DNA of 64,000 nt from NCBI RefSeq assembly GCF_000470315.2, contig NZ_CBRF02000017.1, positions 38,508-102,507 on the forward strand. Direction: 5' to 3'. The translations under genes were made by a program, and so were the position numbers. The DNA comes from Psychromonas sp. SP041 (GTDB lineage: Bacteria > Pseudomonadota > Gammaproteobacteria > Enterobacterales > Psychromonadaceae). Below the pieces are notes generated by a model. That model had not been told where the DNA came from, searched no databases, and saw nothing but the letters and a program-made list of their open reading frames with translations. Below, in pieces: positions 29,323 to 39,300 of the stretch. How positions within the stretch are numbered: position 1 is the first letter of the stretch; each line of letters begins with the position of its first letter.

Positions 29323-29703
29323 ATGGCTTATAGCGAAAAAGTAATCGACCATTATGAAAACCCACGTAACGTAGGTTCATTTGATAAAGATGATAAAAGC
29401 GTTGCAACTGGAATGGTTGGCGCACCTGCTTGTGGTGACGTAATGAAATTACAACTTAAAATTGATGCTAACGGTATTATCGAAGACGCTAAATTCAAAA
29501 CTTACGGCTGTGGTAGCGCAATTGCTTCAAGCTCATTAGTAACAGAATGGGTAAAAGGTAAATCATTAGAAGATGCTGCAAAAATATCTAATACAGATAT
29601 TTCAGCTGAGCTTGCATTACCGCCAGTTAAAATTCATTGTTCTATTCTTGCAGAAGATGCAATTAAAGCAGCAATTGAAGATTACAAAAGTAAAAATGCT
29701 TAA
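29323..29703 (+). CDS. iscU: Iron-sulfur cluster scaffold IscU
   Basis: Scaffold on which [2Fe-2S] clusters are built, 126 residues. The three cluster cysteines lie in GAPACGDVMKL, YGCGSAIASSS and KIHCSILAEDA. The HscA recognition motif LPPVK precedes the third. The N-terminus MAYSEKVIDHYENPRNVG is standard. It works with IscS (sulfur donor) and HscA/HscB (cluster release), all encoded alongside. Confidence 0.96.
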   Translation: MAYSEKVIDHYENPRNVGSFDKDDKSVATGMVGAPACGDVMKLQLKIDANGIIEDAKFKTYGCGSAIASSSLVTEWVKGKSLEDAAKISNTDISAELALPPVKIHCSILAEDAIKAAIEDYKSKNA

Positions 29704-29715
29704 AAAAGTAATGTT

Positions 29716-29740
29716 AGATGGTGATCGTTGATCATCATCT
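29716..29740 (+). other. Intercistronic hairpin between iscU and iscA
   Basis: An 11-bp stem (29716-29726 with 29730-29740, one G-U pair) with the triloop GTT, in the 72-bp gap. No T-run follows directly (ATTATTGC). A stem here could slow decay of the iscRSU part of the message or mark a processing site, giving unequal amounts of upstream and downstream products. Confidence 0.6.
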
Positions 29741-29775
29741 ATTATTGCTTATGAATTAAATAAACGGAGTCAATT

Positions 29776-30099
29776 TTGGCTATTACACTAACAGAACCTG
29801 CTGCAAATCATGTGGCAAACTTTTTAAAGAACCGTGGCAAAGGCTTAGGCTTACGTCTCGGTGTTAAAACATCAGGCTGTTCTGGAATGGCTTATGTACT
29901 TGAGTTTGTAGATGTTCTGAATGATGACGATGAAATGTTCACTGACCACGGTGTTAACATCATAGTTGATAAAAAAAGCTTACTTTATATTGATGGAACT
30001 GAATTAGACTTCGTTAAAGAAGGTCTCAATGAAGGTTTTGAATTTAACAACCCAAACATCGATGGTGAGTGTGGTTGTGGTGAAAGCTTTAGCGTATAA
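29776..30099 (+). CDS. iscA: Iron-sulfur cluster assembly protein IscA
   Basis: A-type carrier that binds iron or Fe-S clusters and passes them to targets, 107 residues. The three ligand cysteines are in TSGCSGMAY (about 35) and GECGCGESF (about 99 and 101). The reading frame begins at a TTG with CGGAG 6-7 nt before it; no ATG gives a full-length protein, so TTG is taken as the start. It lies 72 nt after iscU, separated by a hairpin. Confidence 0.94.
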   Translation: MAITLTEPAANHVANFLKNRGKGLGLRLGVKTSGCSGMAYVLEFVDVLNDDDEMFTDHGVNIIVDKKSLLYIDGTELDFVKEGLNEGFEFNNPNIDGECGCGESFSV

Positions 30100-30121
30100 A
30101 TGACGCTGTATTGATATCATG

Positions 30122-30166
30122 AAGTCTGACCGATACATTTGTATGGTCAGACTTTGTTGTTTTATT
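30122..30166 (+). terminator. Hairpin with weak T-run between iscA and hscB
   Basis: A 10-bp stem AAGTCTGACC/GGTCAGACTT (30122-30131 with 30145-30154), continued by four inner pairs with a bulge, then TGTTGTTTTATT. It looks like a partial terminator inside the operon and could lower expression of hscBA-fdx relative to iscRSUA. Confidence 0.55.
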
Positions 30167-30169
30167 CTT

Positions 30170-30240
30170 ATACCAATTTTATTCAATAACGAAATAGGCG
30201 ATGATGCCATTCGTTAGATTAATCTAAATGAAATCGGTAT
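30170..30240. repeat. 71-nt imperfect palindrome in the iscA-hscB gap
   Basis: Outer arms ATACCAATTTTATTCA and TAAATGAAATCGGTAT pair (several G-U/A-C steps), inner arms TAACGAA/TTCGTTA pair, and the centre is GGC-GATGAT-GCC. It fills most of the space before hscB and ends 21 nt before its start. Size, symmetry and the ATACC...GGTAT ends resemble small extragenic palindromic repeats of marine gammaproteobacteria. Only one clear copy was seen in this window. Confidence 0.6.
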
Positions 30241-30261
30241 TTGCCAAGTTAGGAAATTGTT

Positions 30262-30771
30262 TTGAATTACTTTGAGTTATTTTCTCTACCTGCTGTTTTT
30301 TCTGTTGATAAAACGCAGTTATCTCAAACCTACCGTGACTTACAAAAACAATATCACCCAGATAAGTTTGCAATGCAAGACGATAGTACTCGTTTAAAGG
30401 CAATGCAAAAAAGTACAGAAATCAATGATGCTTTCCAAACGTTAAAAGACAGTTGCCTACGCGCTCAATATCTATTAAAGCTGAGTGGCTTAGATATCGA
30501 ACTAGAACAGCGTACTTTGCAAGACACTGGCTTTTTGATGCAGCAAATGGAATGGCGAGAAAAAATCGCTGACTTTACTGCGGATGACGAAGATGAAATT
30601 GAAGACTTTAATAAAGAAATTTCAGCACTCGTTAAGGGTTTAGAAACAGAGATTGAAGCTGCTTTAGAAGCAAAGCAGTTAGAGCAAACAGCAACATTTG
30701 TTCGCAAATTAAAATTCATGTTAAAACTGCAAGTTGAAATTGAGTTATTAGAAGAGAAGTTATTCGACTAA
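30262..30771 (+). CDS. hscB: Fe-S cluster co-chaperone HscB
   Basis: J-domain co-chaperone that brings IscU to HscA, 169 residues. The J domain carries the catalytic HPD motif in LQKQYHPDKFA. The C-terminal helical domain (TAFLMQQMEWREK-like, then VRKLKFMLKLQVEIELLEEKL) binds IscU. The start is TTG (30262), with AGGA upstream, and gives the standard NYFELFSLP beginning; no ATG is available at that place. It follows the palindromic 162-bp gap and precedes hscA by 56 nt. Confidence 0.94.
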   Translation: MNYFELFSLPAVFSVDKTQLSQTYRDLQKQYHPDKFAMQDDSTRLKAMQKSTEINDAFQTLKDSCLRAQYLLKLSGLDIELEQRTLQDTGFLMQQMEWREKIADFTADDEDEIEDFNKEISALVKGLETEIEAALEAKQLEQTATFVRKLKFMLKLQVEIELLEEKLFD

Positions 30772-30827
30772 TTTCTTTGGCTAACTCTGTGACTAGCAGT
30801 ATTCGGAAATAATAGGACTATAATCGC

Positions 30828-32696
30828 ATGGCATTACTTCAAATTGCAGAACCTGGTCAATCAGCAGCTCCTCATGAGCATAAATTAGCTGTTGGCATTG
30901 ATTTAGGAACGACCAATTCATTAGTCGCTACCGTGCGTAGTGGTAAAGCGACAACGCTAACTGATATGGAACAGCAAGATATGCTGCCATCAGTGGTTAA
31001 TTATGCGCTATCTGCTGAGAATACCCCCCAAGTCTTGGTCGGCAAGAAAGCATTAGAAAAGTCGGTAAGTGATCCTCTTAATACCCTCGTATCAGCAAAA
31101 CGTTTAATGGGTAAATCTTTAGCGGATTTAGACCAAACACATTTGCCTTATGAGTTTTCTGCCCATGAAAGTGGTTTAGCACAAATAGAAACGGTTTGTG
31201 GCCCTATCAATGCAGTACAAGCTTCTTCTGAAATTCTGAAAGTATTAGCACAACGTGCAACGGAGAGTTTGCAGGGTGACTTGAGTGGTGTTGTTATAAC
31301 AGTGCCTGCTTATTTTGACGATGCACAACGTCAAGGAACAAAAGATGCCGCGCGTTTAGCTGGGTTACATGTATTACGTTTATTAAACGAACCAACTGCA
31401 GCAGCGATAGCTTATGGTTTAGACTCTGGTAAAGAAGGTTTAATTGCCGTTTACGATTTAGGTGGCGGTACCTTTGATATTTCTATCTTACATCTGCATA
31501 AAGGTGTTTTTGAAGTATTAGCTACTGGCGGTGATTCTGCATTAGGCGGTGATGATTTTGATTTAGCGATTGCTGAATGGATACAATCAGAAGCAGGTAT
31601 TAGTGGTGATATTACGCCACAATTACAACAAGAATTATTGAAAACAGCACGTGCGGCAAAACAATCATTAACAGATAACGAGCAAGTTGAAATAACCTTA
31701 CAAGAAGTGCAATGGTCAGGTACATTATCAAAATCTACCTTTGAACAATTAATTGCTAAGTTAGTGAAAAAAACAGTGCGAGCTTGTAAACGTGCATTAA
31801 AAGATGCCAATACGAGTTTAGAAGAAATCGTTGAAGTCGTGATGGTAGGTGGATCGACTCGCGTACCATTAGTACGTGCAGAAGTTGCTGAGTTTTTTGG
31901 TAAAACATTATTAACGAGCATTGACCCTGATAAAGTGGTTGCGGTTGGTGCTGCGATTCAAGCAGATATTTTAGTGGGTAATAAACCTGATTCTGAAATG
32001 TTATTATTGGATGTTTTACCGCTGTCTTTAGGGTTAGAAACGATGGGGGGCTTGGTTGAAAAAGTGATCCCACGTAACACCACTATCCCTGTTGCTCGTG
32101 CACAAGAATTTACAACGTTTAAAGATGGCCAAACGGCTATGATGATTCATGTTTTACAAGGTGAACGTGAATTAGTATCTGATTGTCGTTCATTAGCTAA
32201 GTTTGTCTTAACTGATATTCCACCAATGGCAGCGGGTGCTGCACATATACGTGTTACTTTCCAAGTCGATGCGGACGGTTTATTAAGTGTGACAGCGATG
32301 GAAAAATCATCGGGTGTACAAGCGTATATTGAAGTTAAACCAAGCTATGGTTTAAGTGATGAACAGGTAATGGGAATGTTATCTGACTCTATGACCTTTG
32401 CTGAAAAAGATATTCAAGCGCGTATGTTAGTTGAACAACAAGTAGAAGCAAAACGTGTTGTTGAAAACCTACAAGCAGCAATGCAAAAAGATGGTAAGCA
32501 ATTACTCAATGAACAAGAATATACACAAATAGCAACGGCTATCGATGCGTTAATGACGCTTGCTAATGGTGATGATTTAAATGCCATTAAAGAAGCGATT
32601 GAAGCAATTGATAAATTAACTGATAGCTATGCAGAACGACGTATGGATGTATCAATCAAAGCTGCTTTAACGGGTCACACCGTTGACGAAATTTAA
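30828..32696 (+). CDS. hscA: Fe-S cluster chaperone HscA (Hsp70 type)
   Basis: Specialised Hsp70, 622 residues, that uses ATP to release the cluster from IscU through its LPPVK motif. The ATPase domain shows [12 protein letters not shown] (about 24-35), [27 protein letters not shown] and [11 protein letters not shown]. The substrate domain begins near [14 protein letters not shown]. Its N-terminal extension of about 20 residues before the first strand is typical of HscA rather than DnaK. Confidence 0.96.
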   Translation: MALLQIAEPGQSAAPHEHKLAVGIDLGTTNSLVATVRSGKATTLTDMEQQDMLPSVVNYALSAENTPQVLVGKKALEKSVSDPLNTLVSAKRLMGKSLADLDQTHLPYEFSAHESGLAQIETVCGPINAVQASSEILKVLAQRATESLQGDLSGVVITVPAYFDDAQRQGTKDAARLAGLHVLRLLNEPTAAAIAYGLDSGKEGLIAVYDLGGGTFDISILHLHKGVFEVLATGGDSALGGDDFDLAIAEWIQSEAGISGDITPQLQQELLKTARAAKQSLTDNEQVEITLQEVQWSGTLSKSTFEQLIAKLVKKTVRACKRALKDANTSLEEIVEVVMVGGSTRVPLVRAEVAEFFGKTLLTSIDPDKVVAVGAAIQADILVGNKPDSEMLLLDVLPLSLGLETMGGLVEKVIPRNTTIPVARAQEFTTFKDGQTAMMIHVLQGERELVSDCRSLAKFVLTDIPPMAAGAAHIRVTFQVDADGLLSVTAMEKSSGVQAYIEVKPSYGLSDEQVMGMLSDSMTFAEKDIQARMLVEQQVEAKRVVENLQAAMQKDGKQLLNEQEYTQIATAIDALMTLANGDDLNAIKEAIEAIDKLTDSYAERRMDVSIKAALTGHTVDEI

Positions 32697-32725
32697 GCTA
32701 AATTTAATAAAAGAAAGGTTTTAAG

Positions 32726-33064
32726 ATGCCAAAAGTTATATTTTTACCACATGAAGAATTATGTCCAGATGGTTTAGTTGTTGAAGCTGAAGATGGCGAA
32801 ACGATTTTAGATGTTGCTTTGAAAAATCATATTCATATTGAACATGCTTGTGAGAAATCATGTGCTTGTACAACTTGTCACGTAGTTGTTCGTGAAGGTT
32901 TTGATTCATTAGAAGAAAGTGATGAATTAGAAGATGATATGTTAGACAAAGCTTGGGGACTTGAATCAGAGTCTCGCTTAGGCTGTCAAGCTTGCCTTAA
33001 AGGTGAAGACTTAGTCGTTGAAATTCCAAAGTACACAGTTAACATCGTGTCAGAAAATCACTAG
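32726..33064 (+). CDS. fdx: [2Fe-2S] ferredoxin of the isc operon
   Basis: Adrenodoxin-type ferredoxin, 112 residues, that supplies electrons for cluster assembly. The ligands are in ACEKSCACTTCHVVV (three cysteines of the C-x5-C-x2-C pattern) and LGCQACL. Length and motif spacing match E. coli Fdx. It is the last gene of the main isc transcript, followed by two tandem hairpins. Confidence 0.95.
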   Translation: MPKVIFLPHEELCPDGLVVEAEDGETILDVALKNHIHIEHACEKSCACTTCHVVVREGFDSLEESDELEDDMLDKAWGLESESRLGCQACLKGEDLVVEIPKYTVNIVSENH

Positions 33065-33075
33065 TCATCACGATT

Positions 33076-33115
33076 ACAATGAGTATTAATACTATTAATG
33101 CTCATTGTTTAAAAT
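33076..33115 (+). terminator. First hairpin after fdx
   Basis: A 15-bp stem (33076-33090 with 33094-33108) including one G-U pair, with a three-base loop ACT, 12 nt after the fdx stop. It is followed by TTTAAAATC, a weak T-run. Confidence 0.65.
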
Positions 33116-33160
33116 CAGTTAATATAATCTATTGTATTAGCTGATTTTTAATCAATTTTT
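33111..33160 (+). terminator. Second hairpin after fdx
   Basis: A 17-bp stem (33111-33127 with 33132-33148) with two G-U pairs and loop TCTA, followed by TAATCAATTTTTATT. It starts only two bases after the first hairpin. Together they should end the isc transcript and separate it from iscX. The following 346 bp (33161-33506) are AT-rich, have no gene and must hold the iscX promoter. Confidence 0.7.
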
Positions 33161-33506
33161 ATTACCGCTAATGTTTAAGCTGTAACTTTCTACTGCTAAC
33201 TCCTGCCATCTCTATTTATTTATCTTTACTTCTCCCTTTTAGTGATTAATTTCTGCCTTTATCTTTACTCATATTTTGTTTTTTTAAGTTGATTATCTCT
33301 CTCTTTCGATTTTTGTAAAACAGATATGCTTTTGCCTTGAAGTCCCTTATTACTTAAGAGTAAGATTAGAGACATACTTGTTTAGATTAGTGTTATTGAT
33401 TAAATAATCCTTTTATTAATGTAGCCAAGTTAAAAACTAACTTAAAGCTTAGCTTCCAATAATATTAAAGCAGTTAGTCACCCAATTTTATTTTAAGGAT
33501 AACTTA

Positions 33507-33707
33507 ATGATATTAAAATGGACCGATTCTTTAGAGATTGCACTTGCATTAATTGAACAATATCCAGAGCAAGACCCACTTGCTATACGCTTTACTGACC
33601 TGCGTGATTGGGTATTAGCATTAGAAGATTTCGATGATAAGCCAGAGCATTGCAGTGAACGTATTCTAGAAGCAATTCAACTGAGTTGGATTGATGAAAA
33701 TGATTAA
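33507..33707 (+). CDS. iscX: IscX (YfhJ) Fe-S assembly accessory protein
   Basis: Small acidic protein, 66 residues, that binds IscS and iron and tunes cluster assembly. Conserved blocks: LKWTDSLEIA, the DPLAIRFTDLRDWV motif and the LEAIQLSWIDE tail. In E. coli it directly follows fdx; here a 440-bp gap with two terminator-like hairpins intervenes, so it probably has its own promoter and is transcribed with pepB (57 nt downstream). Confidence 0.93.
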   Translation: MILKWTDSLEIALALIEQYPEQDPLAIRFTDLRDWVLALEDFDDKPEHCSERILEAIQLSWIDEND

Positions 33708-33764
33708 CAATATCAATGTATAAACGCGATCTAAGACTCGTATTTATACCCATTAAGGAATGTT

Positions 33765-35060
33765 ATGAACCAACCATTTTTAGTAAATTTATCGGATCAA
33801 AAGGCAAACCCTGTTTGGGGTGAGAACGCTTTATTATCTTTTGATCAACAGCAAGCAACGATTCACCTTAATTATAGAGATGACGTATTATCTCAAGTGC
33901 AAAGTGCTGCGCGTAAATTAGATAACATGTCATTACCTAAAATGAAGTTAGTGGGTGAACAATGGAATTCAGATTTATGTTGGGCATTTTGCCAAGGTTT
34001 TTATAATGCAAAAACAGGTGCGGATGTTGAATTTCCTGAGTTAGATGAAGAGGCGATCGATTCATTAAAAACCAAAAAGCTAATTAATGAATGGGTAAGA
34101 GAAACCATTAATCTAGGTCCTGCTGTTGTCACCCCTGAAGTGTTATGTGAAAAAGCCTGTCTATTATTAGAGCAAGTGTGTGCTGATAAAGTACCATTAA
34201 AGTATAAACTTATCTTTGGTGAACAACTCAATGTTGATGGTTATGTAGGGATTTATGAAGTCGGTAAGGGCAGTGTCAATATGCCATGTATGCTGCAACT
34301 TGACTATAACCCAAGCGGTGATGAAGATGCTCCCGTTGATTTTGCTTTAGTCGGTAAAGGTATTACCTTTGACTCTGGCGGCTACAGTTTAAAACCAAGC
34401 CCTTCTATGGCGGCAATGAAAAGTGATATGGGTGGTGCTGCAACGGTTACTGGTGCTCTCGCATTAGCAGCTGCAAATGGGCTACAAAAGCGCGTTAAAT
34501 TATACTTATGTTGTGCTGAAAATATGATCAGTGGTAAAGCCTTCAAACTAGGTGATGTTATTCATTATAAAAATGGCGTTAGCGTTGAAGTCTTGAATAC
34601 TGATGCTGAAGGGCGTTTAGTGCTCGCTGATGGTTTAATTGCAGCACAAGAAGATGGTGCTAAACAAATCATTGATGCCGCTACTTTAACGGGTGCAGCT
34701 AAAGCAGCCGTTGGGCGTGATTATAATTGTATTTTAAGTATGGATGATGAGTTTACTGATTCAGCACTTGAAGCAGCAAAAGAAGTAAATGAAAAGCTAT
34801 GGCGTTTACCATTAGAATCGTTTCATCTACAACAGATTGGTTCTGCATTTGCTGATATTGCAAATATCCACAGTGGTGGCGAAAGTATGGCTGGTGCCTC
34901 TACAGCTGCCGCTTTCTTAGCTAAGTTTGTAAAAACACCTGAGCAAAATTGGATACATTTTGATTTGTCTGGAAGTTATCAACTTACTGCAAATGGTAAA
35001 TGGGCTGTCGGTGGGAAAGGGCATGGCATAGAAACTATCAGTAGCTTATTACTTAAGTAA
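33765..35060 (+). CDS. pepB: Peptidase B (M17 aminopeptidase)
   Basis: Cytosolic two-metal leucyl-aminopeptidase-type enzyme, 431 residues. Metal ligands lie in GKGITFDSGGYSLKPS, KSDMGGA and the M17 signature NTDAEGRLVLADG; the catalytic lysine is in the same core. Length and gene order (iscX-pepB) match E. coli PepB, which trims peptides with acidic N-termini. It has a double terminator after it. Confidence 0.93.
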   Translation: MNQPFLVNLSDQKANPVWGENALLSFDQQQATIHLNYRDDVLSQVQSAARKLDNMSLPKMKLVGEQWNSDLCWAFCQGFYNAKTGADVEFPELDEEAIDSLKTKKLINEWVRETINLGPAVVTPEVLCEKACLLLEQVCADKVPLKYKLIFGEQLNVDGYVGIYEVGKGSVNMPCMLQLDYNPSGDEDAPVDFALVGKGITFDSGGYSLKPSPSMAAMKSDMGGAATVTGALALAAANGLQKRVKLYLCCAENMISGKAFKLGDVIHYKNGVSVEVLNTDAEGRLVLADGLIAAQEDGAKQIIDAATLTGAAKAAVGRDYNCILSMDDEFTDSALEAAKEVNEKLWRLPLESFHLQQIGSAFADIANIHSGGESMAGASTAAAFLAKFVKTPEQNWIHFDLSGSYQLTANGKWAVGGKGHGIETISSLLLK

Positions 35061-35101
35061 GTAATTAAAGGCAGTTTTTAGCTGCTAATAAGCGAAACAC
35101 T

Positions 35102-35168
35102 TAATAACCATCAAAGAGCCAATATTAGCAATGTGATATTGGCTTTTTTTATGGTTATTATTTTTTTG
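35102..35168 (+). terminator. Nested double terminator after pepB
   Basis: The inner hairpin AGCCAATAT/ATATTGGCT (35117-35125 with 35136-35144) is followed by seven T. An outer perfect 10-bp inverted repeat TAATAACCAT/ATGGTTATTA (35102-35111 with 35151-35160) encloses it and is itself followed by TTTTTTTG. The two could act in sequence. Confidence 0.88.
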
Positions 35169-35352
35169 ATAATACTCCCTATTCGTAGAACTTAATGATG
35201 ATCAAATAGGATATTTAGAGGTGTTATATTGATTAATGTTTTTGACATATTCAAAAGCGTGAAATTAATATTTAAATTACGTATAATCTATATTTTTTTG
35301 TACAGGCACGATATGCCTAAATACATATTATATACGAGTTGAGAAAATAGCG

Positions 35353-35781
35353 ATGGTTGTTAAAGCATTAATCTTCATGTTCAGTTTTTTATTATTAAGT
35401 GGTTGTTCAACGAATTCTATCGGCCCTATTGAAGCAGGGGAAGACAGTTACCTTATTAGTAAAGAGCAAACTGTTTTTTCAGATAAAGAAGATAAGCTAT
35501 TAGCTTCTATTCTTTCTCAAGCGAATGAATACTGCTTAGAGAAAAATCGTTTTATGGAAGTGAAACATCTCAACGAATATACTGGTTTCTTTGGTAATGA
35601 TACTAAGACTACGTTAGTTTTTGCATGCTTAAGTCAAAAAGAAAAAGAATATGAACAGCTTGCTCCTGTTGTCATTGTATCGCCTCCGGCACCTGCAGTT
35701 GAAGTTCCTAAAACTGTCGCTCCTGTGGTTGTGAAAGAGCCTGAATTTCCGCCAAGTAAGTTGACTAATTACGCTTTTTAA
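35353..35781 (+). CDS. Hypothetical lipoprotein
   Basis: A 142-residue lipoprotein of unknown role. The signal peptide ends in the lipobox LLSGC (Cys18), and the next residue is Ser, so outer-membrane sorting is expected. A short folded core has two cysteines (ANEYCLEKNRF and LVFACLSQ) that could form a disulfide. The tail is rich in Pro and Val (APVVIVSPPAPAVEVP), perhaps spanning the periplasm. It is monocistronic. I do not recognise the family. Confidence 0.75.
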   Translation: MVVKALIFMFSFLLLSGCSTNSIGPIEAGEDSYLISKEQTVFSDKEDKLLASILSQANEYCLEKNRFMEVKHLNEYTGFFGNDTKTTLVFACLSQKEKEYEQLAPVVIVSPPAPAVEVPKTVAPVVVKEPEFPPSKLTNYAF

Positions 35782-35887
35782 AGCGTGGTTCTTTAGCTTT
35801 AGTAGTAATTTAATAGGCCTTTAAACAGTCTATATATTAAACCTTATACTAAATGCTTATGATCAATAGCCCTGTTTAAGGGCTATG

Positions 35888-35980
35888 CTTAATAGATGTA
35901 TTTAATAACGACTTTTAATAACTATCTTTAATAGCTACCGTTTAATAATCGTGCTTAATCATCCTGATTTAATAGCTTCT
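35888..35980. repeat. Degenerate 13-14 bp tandem repeat, seven units
   Basis: Seven adjacent units start at 35888, 35901, 35914, 35927, 35941, 35954 and 35968. All but the sixth begin YTTAATA and are 13 or 14 bp long (examples TTTAATAACGACT, TTTAATAACTATC, TTTAATAGCTACCG); the sixth reads CTTAATC. The second half of each unit varies. It lies in the 576-bp gene-free gap between the lipoprotein and ydiJ. The rest of that gap is AT-rich, with no gene seen. Confidence 0.6.
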
Positions 35981-36357
35981 CTGCTATGGTGAAGTATCAT
36001 TACTACAGATAATGGCTAGGTTGTTTTGGACGAGTATTTCCTAACTCATCATTCCTAAGCCTTCACTTATTTCTTTTTCTATCACATTTTGTTCAACGTC
36101 ACTTTTACCAAATATTATTCGAATTAATAAAACCATTAATTGGCCAATGACTCTTTAATTCAATGCTTCTTTGAAATTGAACAATTAAAATTATTGCATG
36201 TAAATCTTAATGATAATTACTATCTTAAATAATGTTTGAAATTTTAGCTTTAGGGATGATCATTTATGCGCTAAATCCTTATTTTATTGTTAATTATGCT
36301 ATCATCTTCGTCTATTTTATCTTCAAAATACCATTACTGAATTAGAGCGCTCTACAC

Positions 36358-39300
36358 ATGATCCCAAACTTAAACCACCAAGAGAATATCAAGCAGGATA
36401 CTTTTGCGTTTATCAAAGCATTAAGCGAAAGTGATTATTCAGGTGAAATAGCTAAAAGTTATGCAAGCCGTTTAGCCGTTGCAACAGATAACAGTGTTTA
36501 TCAATGTTTACCACAAGCAGTTATTTACCCTAAATCGACAGAAGATATTATTGTCATTTGTCAGCTTGCTCAGTTACCTGAATTTATTGATATTCGTTTC
36601 TCCCCTCGTGGTGGTGGTACGGGGACTAATGGTCAATCTCTGACTAATGATATTGTGCTAGATTTATCGAAACACATGAACAATATTCTTGAAATTAATG
36701 CGGCGGAAGGTTGGGTTCGTGTTCAGACAGGGGTGGTTAAAGATCAATTAAATGATTATTTAAAACCACATGGTCTATTCTTCTCTCCTGATTTATCGAC
36801 AAGTAACCGTGCCACTATTGGTGGCATGATCAGTAATGATGCATCAGGACAAGGTTCATTACTTTACGGTAAAACAAGTGATCATGTTCTTGCGTTAACC
36901 TCGGTATTAATCGATGGGAGTTTGTTAGAAACTAAACCTCTATTACCTATTGATTTGATAGAGCAAGTTGAACGTGATGACGCTATTGGTGCAATCTACC
37001 GCCAAGTTATCGATACTTGTGAGACTCAACAGCAAAATATTGAAGAGACTTTTCCTAAGTTAAATCGTTTTCTAACCGGTTATGATTTAAAGCATGTGTA
37101 TGATCCAAGCACAGGCATTGTCGATTTAACGCGTATTTTATGTGGTGCTGAAGGCTCGTTAGCCTTTATCACTGAAGCGACGTTACATGTCCAAAAAATT
37201 CCAACTTATCGTACTTTGTTCAATATTAAATATGATAGTTTTCAATCGGCTTTACAAAATGCGCCTTTTTTAGTTGAAGCAAATGCATTATCAGTTGAGA
37301 CAGTCGATTCCACAGTATTAAACCTAGCGAAGCAAGATATCGTTTGGCATAGCGTAAAAGATTTAATTAGCGATGTGCCTGGGCAAGTACTAGACGGCAT
37401 TAATATCGTTGAATTTGCAGAAGCTGATGAAACGATCCAACAACAAAAAATCGATGCATTGATTATTATGCTAGATGCGTTGATCAGTAATAAACAAGCA
37501 GGTGTGATCGGCTATCAAATTTGTAGTGATTTAAGCGACATTAACAAAATTTACGGTATGCGCAAAAAAGCAGTCGGTTTATTAGGTAAAGCTGATAGTC
37601 GTGCAAAACCGATCGCTTTTGCTGAAGATACCTGTGTTCCGCCTGAAAATTTAGCGCAATATATTATTGAATTCCGTCAATTATTGGATGATAAAGGTTT
37701 GCATTACGGCATGTTTGGTCATGTCGATGCCGGTGTTTTACATGTACGTCCTGCATTAGATCTATGTGACCCAGAACAAGAAAAATTGATGCGTGAAGTA
37801 TCAGACAAAGTCGTTGCCTTAACGGCTAAGTATAAAGGTTTGATGTGGGGTGAGCATGGCAAAGGTTTCCGTAGTGAATATGGCCCTGATTTTTTCGGTG
37901 ATGTTTTATTCAATGAATTAAGAAAAATTAAAGCTGCGTTTGACCCTAAAAACCGCGTTAATCCAGGCAAAATTTGTACACCAATCGATTCAACGGATCA
38001 GTTGGTGAGTGTTGATGCAGTTAAGCGCGGTACCTTTGACCGACAAATCCCGATCAAAATACGAGAAAGTTACAAACAAGCCGTTGATTGTAATGGTAAC
38101 GGTTTGTGCTTTAACTATGATACAAAATCACCAATGTGTCCGTCTGTTAAAGTCACTCGGGATCGTGTTCATTCACCAAAAGGTCGTGCTGGCTTAATGC
38201 GTGAATGGTTACGTCAATTAGCGAATAACGATATTGATGTTCTACAATTAGAAAGTGATTTGTACGCAGGCAAAAATGCGAGTATTTTTACTAAATTCAA
38301 AAATACGTTAGCTAAACGCAATGGCGAATACGACTTTTCACATGAAGTGATGGAAGCAATGCAAGGTTGTTTAGCGTGTAAAGCTTGTAGTAGTCAATGT
38401 CCTGTGCAAGTTGATGTACCTACGTTTAGATCTCGGTTCATTCATTTATACCATGACCGTTATTTACGCCCCGTGAAAGATTATTTTGTCGCTTATGTTG
38501 AACAATACGCTCCAATAATGGGAACAATGCCACGCTTTTTTAACTTCTTTACTGGGTTGAAAGTGACGTCTGTTTTGACTGAAAAAATAGTCGGTATGGT
38601 GGATATTCCGCAGCTTTCATCTCCAACACTAAAATCAGCATTGAAAGATAATGATATTACAGAGTTTGATTTAGAAAAATTACAAGCATTAACGGCTGAG
38701 CAACGTGAGCAGTATGTATTAATAGTGCAAGACCCATTCACTACTTATTATGATGCAGACGTAGTACGTGACTTGATATTAACGATTAAAAAGCTAGGTT
38801 ATAAGCCAGTTGTTTTACCATTTAAGCCTAATGGCAAGCCACAGCATATTAAAGGCTTTTTAAGTAAATTTGCTAAAACGGCTAATGACTCCGCTGAGTT
38901 TTTGAATCAAATGGCGGCGTTAAATATTGCTATGGTTGGGACAGATCCCGCGATGGTATTATGTTATCGTGATGAATATAAGCTAGCGTTAGGTGAAAAA
39001 CGTGGTCAGTTTAATGTTCAACTATTTCAAGAGTGGTTAAAACCACGATTATCAGGCGAACCTAAAAAATCTGAAAATGCAGACTTTTTCTTATTAGGTC
39101 ACTGTACTGAAAAAACGGCTGAGCCTACCTCTGCAAATGACTGGTCATCTATCTTTAAGCATTTCGGTGGATCATTATCTGAAGTTGCAGTGGGATGTTG
39201 TGGCATGGCTGGAACCTATGGTCATGATGCTGGTAAGCTTACCGAATCAAAAGCTATTTATAGTTTAAGTTGGGAAGCTGAAATAGCAAAACGCGATAGA

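Noticed and set aside
30170..30240. The palindrome as a small RNA gene
   Set aside because: No promoter of its own and no T-run after it; an extragenic palindromic repeat within the operon explains it better.
31451..32073. Leftward reading frames of 105-156 codons inside hscA
   Set aside because: Shadows of the hscA coding strand, with no ribosome site and low-complexity translation.
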